Positions 1-6,835 of a stretch of 11,247 nucleotides of DNA are shown here, piece by piece. The position numbers and the translations under genes are program-made. This stretch comes from Acidobacteriota bacterium (lineage in GTDB: Bacteria > Acidobacteriota > Terriglobia > UBA7540), in assembly GCA_021780055.1 (NCBI GenBank), contig JAJXZM010000479.1, positions 1-11,247 on the forward strand. The letters are read 5' to 3'. The notes under the pieces are model-generated. The model was not told the DNA's origin. It ran no database searches and worked only from the letters and a program-made list of their open reading frames with translations. Within the stretch, counting starts at the first letter, position 1; the number at the start of each line of letters is the position of its first letter.

Positions 1-840
1 GCGCCGGCAAACGTCCATAAAGGCCGTTTCCAGGTTAGGGAAGGTATGCCAGTTGGGCCATATGCGCTGCCCCAGATAGACTTCAATGCCGGCGAGGATA
101 CCCGTGAAAAAGCACACTAGCACGGTGGCCAGCAAAACGTTCCGCTTGGGATTTTCGACCTCTTCGGAAAGCGTGGTGATGCCGTCAAAGCCGATATAAG
201 TGAGGGCGGCGAAAGAAGTCGCCATCCAAATTTGATGGCCGTTGAACGTCTGGGGGTCATAGAATGGCTGTGTTGAAAACAGTCCGCTCCAGTGTCCGGC
301 ATGAAAAAGATAGTGCACGGCAAGAAAAAGGAAGACGGCAATGACAGCGCACATCGCTATCAAAAGTGTCTTATTGGCGCGCGCTGAGGTCTTGATGCCG
401 CGCAGGTTCAGCACCGTCATAAAGGCCACCACCAGCAGAGCAGCGATGGCGTAGGGCATCTGCGGAAGATAACGGCTGTGGATGGCGACGGCAATCCAGA
501 TCGTGTTCAGCAAGGGCTGGAGGATGTAGTCGAGCAGCATTGCCCACCCAATCAGGAAGCCGAGATGCGGGCTCAGGGTCTTGCCGACATAGGTGTAGGC
601 TGAGCCGGCCGATGGGTACACGGCCGCCATGCGCCCGTAGCTGAATGCAGTGATCATCATGGCAAACATGGCGATCAGAATCGTGGTGACGGTGTGGCCG
701 TTGGAGAGTTTCTGCGCAACTCCGAACAGTGGAATAGGGGCCGTGGGTTGAATGAGAACAAGGCCATAAAAAACAAGGTCCCAGAGAGTCAATACCCTCC
801 GCAAATGCAATTGATCCGTGCCTGTTGTCGTGGTGCTCAT
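1..840 (-). CDS. APC-superfamily amino acid/polyamine permease, PuuP-like (partial, C-terminus off the left edge)
   Basis: An open frame reads from ATG at 840-838 to the window edge without a stop, giving the first 280 residues of an inner-membrane secondary transporter; the family is usually about 450-500 residues. Hydrophobic segments lie near residues 21-43, 50-72, 95-119, 127-146, 156-177, 205-224 and 235-255. Family motifs are YPSAGSAYTY (75-84), followed by a GFLIGW...LLDY block (94-105), and GFDGITTLSEE (217-227). From memory, the order and wording resemble E. coli PuuP (putrescine importer) more than other APC members, but the substrate cannot be assigned. The start is set by GGAG on the minus strand 8 bases upstream; an in-frame ATG two codons earlier is too close to that site. 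It is transcribed away from the hydrolase operon. Family assignment is secure; substrate is not. Confidence 0.9.
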   Translation of the reverse strand, partial: MSTTTTGTDQLHLRRVLTLWDLVFYGLVLIQPTAPIPLFGVAQKLSNGHTVTTILIAMFAMMITAFSYGRMAAVYPSAGSAYTYVGKTLSPHLGFLIGWAMLLDYILQPLLNTIWIAVAIHSRYLPQMPYAIAALLVVAFMTVLNLRGIKTSARANKTLLIAMCAVIAVFLFLAVHYLFHAGHWSGLFSTQPFYDPQTFNGHQIWMATSFAALTYIGFDGITTLSEEVENPKRNVLLATVLVCFFTGILAGIEVYLGQRIWPNWHTFPNLETAFMDVCRR

Positions 841-925
841 CGGCATAGCTCCAATGGGAAAGGCGAAGCGCGAACCACCGCGACCGGCACGATGGCCGGG
901 CGGCCCTGGCGTTGCGCAAATAGTG

Positions 926-954
926 AGAATAGCGATGCCTGTGAGAAAAGTAAA
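926..954 (-). promoter_or_regulatory. candidate promoter for the permease gene
   Basis: Read on the minus strand, TTTACT (954-949) and TATTCT (931-926) are separated by 17 bases. Each hexamer matches four of six sigma70 consensus positions. Transcription would start about 80 bases upstream of the permease ATG. This is a weak match found by eye. Confidence 0.3.
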
Positions 955-986
955 GAGCAAGTAATGCAGCCGCATACTTGGCAGCT

Positions 987-1005
987 CCGGCATGGAAAAT
1001 GCCGG
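987..1005. promoter_or_regulatory. palindromic operator candidate abutting the -35 box
   Basis: CCGGCAT (987-993) and ATGCCGG (999-1005) form a perfect 7-base inverted repeat around a 5-base spacer. The right arm ends at the base before the TTGACA -35 element of the operon promoter. No T-run follows on either strand, so it does not look like a terminator. Its size and place fit a binding site for a dimeric regulator, which could act on the rightward promoter and possibly on the divergent permease gene. No regulator gene for it is visible in the window. Confidence 0.5.
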
Positions 1006-1034
1006 TTGACACTCTCTAACGGGAGGCATATAAA
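1006..1034 (+). promoter_or_regulatory. near-consensus sigma70-type promoter of the hydrolase operon
   Basis: TTGACA (1006-1011) is a perfect -35 hexamer and TATAAA (1029-1034) matches five of six -10 positions, with the ideal 17-base spacer. A start near 1041 would give a leader of about 40 bases before the ATG at 1080. No comparable promoter was seen in the short gaps between the next three genes, so this probably drives the whole run from 1080 to 8152. Confidence 0.75.
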
Positions 1035-1079
1035 CTCTGCTGAAGCCTGCCCACAGAGGACTTGGACAAGGAGATTGCG

Positions 1080-2432
1080 ATGCGCCGACTGTTTCCGCTT
1101 TGCACGTTGGGTTGCGTTTTTATTCTGGCCGGGGCCTGCGCCGTGGTTTCATTCGGCGCGCCGCAGGGAACTCTTTCTGTGGGCGCCGCGAGAGTGGACA
1201 TCACGCCTCCTGCCGATGCTGCGCTTCCCATGAGCGGCTATAGCAGTCGCACACAAGGCTTTCAGAAAATCCACGACCACATTTATGCTCGCGCCATCGT
1301 GCTGAGCGATGGGACCAACGAGGCGGCCATCTTATCCTGGGAATTGATTGGGATGCCTGATGGTGTTTGGCAGCAGCTGTCACAGCGAATCAGCAAGCAG
1401 CTTGGAATTGCCACCGACCATATGATCCTGGCCGGCGAGCATGTCCACAGCGCTCCCACGGTAGCCGGAGCTTACACGAAAGGCACGCCCGAAACCATTG
1501 CCTACACCGCGAAGCTGGAGGACGCTGCGTTCGAGGCCGTCAAACAGGCCAAGGCAAACCTTCAGCCGGCGCGCTTTGGCTTCGGAACGGGAAAAGCTTA
1601 TGTGAACATCAACCGCCGGGAACAATTCCCGGACGGTGGGTGGAACCTGGGCTACAACCCCGAAGGGCCATCGGACAAAACGGTTTCCGTGCTCAAGTTT
1701 GAGACCCTTGCGGGCAAACCTATCGCACTTCTCATCAACTACGCCGTGCACGGCGTTGTCATGGGTCCCGACAATCTTGAAGTCAGCGGCGACCTGCCTG
1801 GCGCGACCTCGCGGTTCGTTGAAGAGTATTACCAGGGTGAGATTCCCACTCGATCAGACGGTGGCTGGGACTTGCAACTGCAGCCCCAGGAAAAGACGGC
1901 GGGCGTTGTCGCACTGTGGACGAGCGGCGCGGCGGGCGATCAGAACCCCATCGTGATGGATCGAGGTGAAGATTTCACAATGGTGGATGCCCTGGGAAGG
2001 ATTCTCGGTGAAGAAACCGTTCGGGTGGCCAACAACATTAAGAATCTGTCAACGCAGGCGAGCGTCTGGGGTTCGCAAGAGGTCATCCATTGTCCCGGCC
2101 GGAAGCTTGAGCCGGGGCCCCATCCCCGTGGCGTCTTCAAATTCGAGGATGCCGCCCCGGTCGATATCCGCCTCAGCCTGCTGATGCTGAATGACACTGC
2201 CGTGACCGGAGTTTCAGGCGAGGTCCTGACTCCTATCTTTCTGCATCTGGAGAAAGATTCACCTTTACGGAACACGATCATGGTGACACATGCAAATGGG
2301 CTGAGCGGCTACATTCCCAATGATGCTGCTTATAAACAGGTGAGCTATGAAATCACCACCACGCACTTGAAGCCCGGCTGCGCGGAAGACGGAATTGTCA
2401 ACGGCCTTGTGGAGATGATGAAGCATCATTGA
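1080..2432 (+). CDS. secreted neutral/alkaline non-lysosomal ceramidase-like protein (PF04734-type)
   Basis: A 450-residue protein whose first ~27 residues (MRR, then a hydrophobic stretch) form an export signal. The start is ATG 1080, placed 6 bases after GGAG; an in-frame TTG at 1062 has no such site. The body resembles the N-terminal catalytic domain of neutral ceramidases: VGAARVDITPP near the mature N-terminus, GEHVHSAP with His121 and His123, and NYAVHG with His224. These match the zinc-binding histidines of the family. Glu381 (SGEV) and Tyr411 (GYIPN) sit where the other zinc ligands are expected. The GDVSPN motif that carries the nucleophilic serine in true ceramidases reads GDQNP here (286-290). 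At 450 residues it also lacks the C-terminal immunoglobulin-like domain of full-length ceramidases. Hydrolysis of an amide bond in a lipid or other extracellular substrate is plausible, but ceramide as substrate is unproven. First gene of the operon. Confidence 0.85.
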   Translation: MRRLFPLCTLGCVFILAGACAVVSFGAPQGTLSVGAARVDITPPADAALPMSGYSSRTQGFQKIHDHIYARAIVLSDGTNEAAILSWELIGMPDGVWQQLSQRISKQLGIATDHMILAGEHVHSAPTVAGAYTKGTPETIAYTAKLEDAAFEAVKQAKANLQPARFGFGTGKAYVNINRREQFPDGGWNLGYNPEGPSDKTVSVLKFETLAGKPIALLINYAVHGVVMGPDNLEVSGDLPGATSRFVEEYYQGEIPTRSDGGWDLQLQPQEKTAGVVALWTSGAAGDQNPIVMDRGEDFTMVDALGRILGEETVRVANNIKNLSTQASVWGSQEVIHCPGRKLEPGPHPRGVFKFEDAAPVDIRLSLLMLNDTAVTGVSGEVLTPIFLHLEKDSPLRNTIMVTHANGLSGYIPNDAAYKQVSYEITTTHLKPGCAEDGIVNGLVEMMKHH

Positions 2433-2528
2433 AGGCTGGCTGCGGCCGGTGGCGTTTTGGAATGCGATCGGCCCGCGTACCGGGCGGTTTTGGCCATTTC
2501 TTATAGCACGAAGATGGAAAGGGCGAAC

Positions 2529-4997
2529 ATGCTGAATCCGATCATGCATTCTTTGCGGAAGACACGAGTTGAAGGTTTTTTGGCTTGCTGGGTACGCAAG
2601 CGCCGCCGGAGGCATCTGGGAAGATCTGCAATATTGCTGGGGCTTCTTGTTGTCCTGCTTGTGTTCGGTCTGCCTGCCGGGACGCGGCTTGAAGCGCAGT
2701 CGTCCTCAGCAGCGGTTCCGCTTTATCTTGACCCGAAACAGCCCATTGACGTGCGCGTTGATGACCTGATGAGCCGGATGACTTTGAAGGAAAAGATCGG
2801 CCAGCTCAACCTGCCCTGTGTGTACGTCAGCCAGCTTGGCAAGACTATTCCTGAAAAGATGATTGCCTGCCGCAGATTTGCCGCCGGTACCTACACGGAC
2901 GAGATCGGACCCGGCTGCGGCTTTTTCACACTGGCCGATACGATCCTTCACGAGGGCGTCCGGCAGCAGGTGGAATACTTTAACCAACTGCAGAAAATCG
3001 CAATCACCCAGACGCGGCTGAAGATTCCATTGCTCGAAGACGAAGAAGGCACGCACGGGGCGATGTTTCCGGGGGCAACTGTTTTTCCTGAAGGGCTTGC
3101 TATCGGCAGCACGTTTGATATGCCGCTCGTGAAATCCATCTATGCGGCAGCCGCGCAGGAAGCCCGGGCCGTGGGGATCCACGTGCTGTCCACTCTGGTG
3201 CTGGAACTCGACCGCGACCCGAGGATGGGCCGCAACGAGGAAGCCTACACAGAAGACCCTTACCTCTATTCCCGGATTGCCGAGCACATCGTTCGGGGGG
3301 CGCAGGGCTCAAACATCGACGCGCCGGATAAGACCATTGCCCTGATGACCGATTTCCCCACGCAAAGCGAACCAGCCAGCGGGCTCGAGCGCGGGGCCAT
3401 TGAGCTCTCTGAGCGCAACCTGCGAGAGAACTACCTGCTGCCCTGGATTGCGGCGTTCAGAGCTGGGGCGCTGGGCGTGATGGCGGGATATCCGGAAATT
3501 GAGGACGTGCCCGAACACGCCTCCGTCAAGTGGAATGACACGATTCTGCGGCACGAACTGGGTTTTAAAGGGATCGAGGTGAGTGAAGGCGGCGGTTTTG
3601 GAACGCTGATCTATGAGGACATTGTTCCAACGCAAAAGCAGGCTGGCGCGCTGGCCCTGAAGGCGGGCGTGGACCTCGACATTACGTATGAGCCGGCTTA
3701 CATGGGTCCGCTGATTGAAAACGTAGAGGAAGGCAAAGTTCCCATGTGGCTCGTGGACCGGGCGGTGCGGCGGGTGCTGGAAGTAAAGTTCCGTTTGGGA
3801 TTGTTCGAGCATCCTTATGCGGATCTGGCAAGGGCCGAGCGAGTGATGCACTCCAAAGAACACCAGCAATTGGCGTTGCGGGCAGCCCAGGAGGGAATCG
3901 TTCTGCTGAAGGATGAAAACAACCTGCTTCCGCTGAAGAAAGACCTGAAGACGATTGCGGTGATCGGTCCAAACGCGGACGACGCAGAAAACCTGGTGGG
4001 CGACTACTCGCCCCAGGTGATCCTCCAGCACATGCCGTCGATTCTTGACGCGATCAAAGCCAAGGTGTCGCCGGCAACACGCGTGCTTTATGCCAAGGGA
4101 TGCGCCGTGAACGACCAGGACAAGGGCGGCTTCGCGCCAGCCATTCAGGCGGCCAAGCAGGCCGGCGTGGCGATTCTGGTGATGGGAGAACAGGCCCGGC
4201 GCGGAGGCGATCACGCTGGTCCGTCGCCGACGGACGGCGAAGGTTACGACGTTGCCAGCCTGGACCTGACCGGGGTGCAGGAAGACCTGGTCCGAGCGGT
4301 TGCGGCCACGGGTACGCCAACGGTGCTGGTTCTGGTCAACGGCCGGCCGCTTTCCGTTCGCTGGGAAGCCGCCCATCTTCCGGCTATGGTGGAAGCCTGG
4401 AACCCGGGCGAGGCGGGCGGGGAAGCGGTGGCCGATGTGCTGTTCGGCGACACGAACCCCAGCGGCCGTCTGGCCATCACTATTCCGCGAGGCGTGGGGC
4501 AGTTGCCGGCCTACTATGACTACAAGCCCTCAAAAGCCTATTGGATTGGCAGGGGTTGGACCGGTCGCCGCGGATATGTGGATATGCCCGGAACGCCGCT
4601 TTATCCGTTTGGTTACGGGCTTAGCTACACGCAGTTCGAATACAGTAACCTTCGCATTGACCCTCCGCAGATCTACAACCAGGGCGAAACGCATGTGAGC
4701 GTTGATGTTGAAAATACCGGAAAGCGCGCAGGTGTAGAAACTGTCCAGCTTTACCTCCACGAGCGTTACGCGCCCGTGTCAACGCCTGTCAAACAACTCC
4801 GCGGGTTTCAGCGGGTGGCGCTGGAGCCCGGCCAGAAGAAGACCGTGACCTTTACGTTGGGCCCGGAGGACTTGCAGTTGCTGGACCGCGATATGCACTG
4901 GCGCGTGGTGCCGGGCACGTTCGACATCATGATCGGGAAATCTTCGGCTGATATTGTTTTGAAAGGCGCGCTGGATGTGAAAGCTCCATTTAACTAG
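2529..4997 (+). CDS. exported glycoside hydrolase family 3 protein with altered active-site motifs
   Basis: An 822-residue GH3 protein of BglX-like architecture. A very basic n-region (KRRRRHLGR, 24-32) precedes a hydrophobic core (33-49); cleavage near residue 56 is likely. The TIM-barrel domain (about 65-430) shows EEGTHG (172-177), TVFPEGLAIGSTF (184-196), DPRMGR (230-235) and EDPYL (242-246). The alpha/beta sandwich domain (about 455-690) has GPNADD and TDGEGYD, with Glu571 at the usual acid/base site; a Fn3-like domain follows (about 705-815). Two key motifs deviate. The substrate-binding KHF reads TDF (274-276), and the nucleophile region, normally GF.G.VVSD, reads GFKGIEVSEGGG with Glu353 in place of Asp. 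Family membership is clear, but beta-glucosidase activity should not be assumed. The start at ATG 2529 has AGGG 5 bases upstream; ATG 2514 and TTG 2457 have poorer sites. Second gene of the operon, 96 bases after the first. Confidence 0.93.
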   Translation: MLNPIMHSLRKTRVEGFLACWVRKRRRRHLGRSAILLGLLVVLLVFGLPAGTRLEAQSSSAAVPLYLDPKQPIDVRVDDLMSRMTLKEKIGQLNLPCVYVSQLGKTIPEKMIACRRFAAGTYTDEIGPGCGFFTLADTILHEGVRQQVEYFNQLQKIAITQTRLKIPLLEDEEGTHGAMFPGATVFPEGLAIGSTFDMPLVKSIYAAAAQEARAVGIHVLSTLVLELDRDPRMGRNEEAYTEDPYLYSRIAEHIVRGAQGSNIDAPDKTIALMTDFPTQSEPASGLERGAIELSERNLRENYLLPWIAAFRAGALGVMAGYPEIEDVPEHASVKWNDTILRHELGFKGIEVSEGGGFGTLIYEDIVPTQKQAGALALKAGVDLDITYEPAYMGPLIENVEEGKVPMWLVDRAVRRVLEVKFRLGLFEHPYADLARAERVMHSKEHQQLALRAAQEGIVLLKDENNLLPLKKDLKTIAVIGPNADDAENLVGDYSPQVILQHMPSILDAIKAKVSPATRVLYAKGCAVNDQDKGGFAPAIQAAKQAGVAILVMGEQARRGGDHAGPSPTDGEGYDVASLDLTGVQEDLVRAVAATGTPTVLVLVNGRPLSVRWEAAHLPAMVEAWNPGEAGGEAVADVLFGDTNPSGRLAITIPRGVGQLPAYYDYKPSKAYWIGRGWTGRRGYVDMPGTPLYPFGYGLSYTQFEYSNLRIDPPQIYNQGETHVSVDVENTGKRAGVETVQLYLHERYAPVSTPVKQLRGFQRVALEPGQKKTVTFTLGPEDLQLLDRDMHWRVVPGTFDIMIGKSSADIVLKGALDVKAPFN

Positions 4998-5013
4998 TAG
5001 CGAGGGACACACT

Positions 5014-6825
5014 GTGCAATGCAATTTCAGCCATTCAAACGTTCGCTCGGCTTGCTGGCTTGTCGCATCCACGCTTTTGGGGACCGTGGTTTTTTCAATC
5101 CTGCTTGCTGGTCAGCAGCGCGCGCCCGTGCCTGCGCACATTCCGCCGCGGCGCACGTCGCGGATTCACGACGGCTTCGGAATCAATTCCGACCTGCCCA
5201 GAGAACCTTACCTGCCGTGGGGCCGCTGGTGGTGGACCCGTATGGCTGATGCAGGCGTCAAATGGATTCGCATCGGCCAGTACGAAAACAGCTCGGACTA
5301 CACCAGTTGGGACTGGATTGAGCAGAAGCGGGGCGTTTTCGCGGCGCCACCGGGGCTGGACGATTACGTCAACTGGTTGGTGGACAACGACGTCAACATC
5401 CAGGTCCAGTTGCTTTACAGCAACCCGATGTACACTTCGCCGTCTGGAAAGCTGCCGGACTCCATCATTCCCGAGCCGGGCAGTTTCCACAATGACGACC
5501 GCAGCCTCTACTCCGTTTTCTGGCCTCCCACAACGCCGGACCAGATCGCTGCTTTCACCCGGTACGTTCAGTGGATGGTGCGCCATTTTCGCGGACGCAT
5601 CCATTACTGGGCACTGTGGAACGAGGAGGACATTGGTTATTGGAATCCCTGGGGAGATCCGGAAGAGTACGGCCGCCTGCTGAAAGCGTTTGTCCCAGCC
5701 GTGCATGAAGCCGATCCTGATGCAAAGGTGATTTTTGGCGCGCAGGCCGACCCCGTCCGGGAGTTTACGAAGCGTGTGCTCGATGTCTGCCAGTGCGCCT
5801 CCGGCATCGACGTCTTTGCGTATCACACCTACCCTGGCTACGGGCGAAACGTGAACCCGGAGATGATGGATTACGGAGCCTATGGCAACGAGTCGCCCGC
5901 CAAGCTGCGCGAGTTTGTCCGGCACTATCCCGGTATTCGGCCGGACATTCCATTCTGGGACGACGAATTCAATTCTATCCCGTCGTGGACAGGCTCCGAC
6001 GAATCGGTGCAGTCGAAATACATTCCGCGAGGAATGATTTACAACCTGGCGGCCGGCGTGAAGACTTTTGTGTGGCTACTCACGGCCGGGACCGACGGCA
6101 ACGAATATGACGACTTTGGCCTGATCCACGGGCTGCGGAACCTGCCGTCGGACTTTACGCCCCGGCCGGTGTTCAGCGCTTACGAGCACACCAACTGGCT
6201 CTTTTCTGACACACACTTCGATCCGTCCATCAGAATTCAGACCCCGGACCTGCTTGCTCTGCGCCGCGAGACGGAATTTCCCTTTTTTGCTTATGGCTTC
6301 CGTGCGAAAAACGGCAAATCCATCGTTGCTTACTGGGTTGCAGCGCACAGCCTGCCGGGCAACCACTTCCCGCCGCTCTATTCGCCGCTGATCATTCGAA
6401 ATTCCGGAATCAAGAACCCGGTGCTGATTGATGTGGTATCGGGCGACATCCGGCGCCTTGCCTGGAAGAAGGGAACCACGGACACGCTGGAGTCCATGCC
6501 CGTGCGTGACAGCGTGATGGCCATTGCTGACGCGAGTTATTTCGACTGGGCTGTCCTGCCGGTAGCTCCCAGTTCGCTGGACGCCAGGATTTCAGGAAGT
6601 GCCGTGGACCTCAGGTGGGCCGTTCACGGGGGCAACCCCACAGGAGTTGTTATCGAGCGCCGGATCGGAGAGGGGAATTGGGAAAGAATGGCAAAACTTC
6701 CCACGACGGCCACACGATATGATGACCAGTCGGCGCCGGCGAATGTAGATGTTTCATACCGCGTGCGCGCGGTGAATAGCGCGGGCGAATCCGCCTATTC
6801 GAACCTGGTCTACGTCAAGAGATAA
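5014..6825 (+). CDS. exported clan GH-A glycoside hydrolase (GH39/GH5-like) with C-terminal Fn3 domain
   Basis: A 603-residue protein. An N-terminal hydrophobic segment (about 13-33) is a signal peptide or membrane anchor. The catalytic TIM barrel spans about 50-400. HYWALWNEED (198-206) has the WNE motif of clan GH-A, with Glu204 as likely acid/base. PFWDDEFN (313-320) provides Glu318 as likely nucleophile, 114 residues later, a normal distance between strands 4 and 7. Residues 400-515 look like a beta-rich accessory domain. About 517-602 form a fibronectin type III domain (DLRW, YRVRAVNSAGES). A retaining glycosidase acting on an extracellular polysaccharide or oligosaccharide is expected; the substrate is not readable, and the family number (39, 5 or an unclassified group) is uncertain. 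The GTG start at 5014 is backed by AGGGA ending 6 bases upstream. It follows the GH3 gene by 16 bases and precedes the aminotransferase gene by 10. Confidence 0.82.
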   Translation: MQCNFSHSNVRSACWLVASTLLGTVVFSILLAGQQRAPVPAHIPPRRTSRIHDGFGINSDLPREPYLPWGRWWWTRMADAGVKWIRIGQYENSSDYTSWDWIEQKRGVFAAPPGLDDYVNWLVDNDVNIQVQLLYSNPMYTSPSGKLPDSIIPEPGSFHNDDRSLYSVFWPPTTPDQIAAFTRYVQWMVRHFRGRIHYWALWNEEDIGYWNPWGDPEEYGRLLKAFVPAVHEADPDAKVIFGAQADPVREFTKRVLDVCQCASGIDVFAYHTYPGYGRNVNPEMMDYGAYGNESPAKLREFVRHYPGIRPDIPFWDDEFNSIPSWTGSDESVQSKYIPRGMIYNLAAGVKTFVWLLTAGTDGNEYDDFGLIHGLRNLPSDFTPRPVFSAYEHTNWLFSDTHFDPSIRIQTPDLLALRRETEFPFFAYGFRAKNGKSIVAYWVAAHSLPGNHFPPLYSPLIIRNSGIKNPVLIDVVSGDIRRLAWKKGTTDTLESMPVRDSVMAIADASYFDWAVLPVAPSSLDARISGSAVDLRWAVHGGNPTGVVIERRIGEGNWERMAKLPTTATRYDDQSAPANVDVSYRVRAVNSAGESAYSNLVYVKR

Positions 6826-6835
6826 GGAGAAATCT

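Noticed and set aside
371..1012. 213-codon open frame on the minus strand over the permease gene and its upstream region
   Set aside because: It is a shifted frame of the permease coding strand; its translation is rich in His, Arg and Ser with no membrane segments, whereas the adjacent frame gives a clear APC permease.
1062..1079. Upstream in-frame TTG start for the ceramidase-like gene
   Set aside because: GGAG lies 6 bases before ATG 1080, and starting there gives a cleaner signal peptide; TTG 1062 has no suitably spaced ribosome site.
2471..2493. GCCCG/CGGGC hairpin followed by GGTTTTGG between the first two operon genes, considered as an internal terminator or attenuator
   Set aside because: The stem is only 5 base pairs and the T-run only 4, too weak to call; co-transcription across the gap remains the simpler reading.
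2457..2528. Upstream in-frame TTG 2457 and ATG 2514 starts for the GH3 gene
   Set aside because: Neither has a good Shine-Dalgarno sequence, while ATG 2529 has AGGG 5 bases before it and already carries a long basic n-region.
3309..4376. 355-codon open frame on the minus strand inside the GH3 gene
   Set aside because: It lies wholly opposite a well-supported GH3 coding region, has a His/Arg/Gln-rich composition and shows no recognisable domain.
5095..5925. 276-codon open frame on the minus strand inside the clan GH-A gene
   Set aside because: It is the antisense shadow of a gene with clear catalytic motifs and has no ribosome site or family signature.
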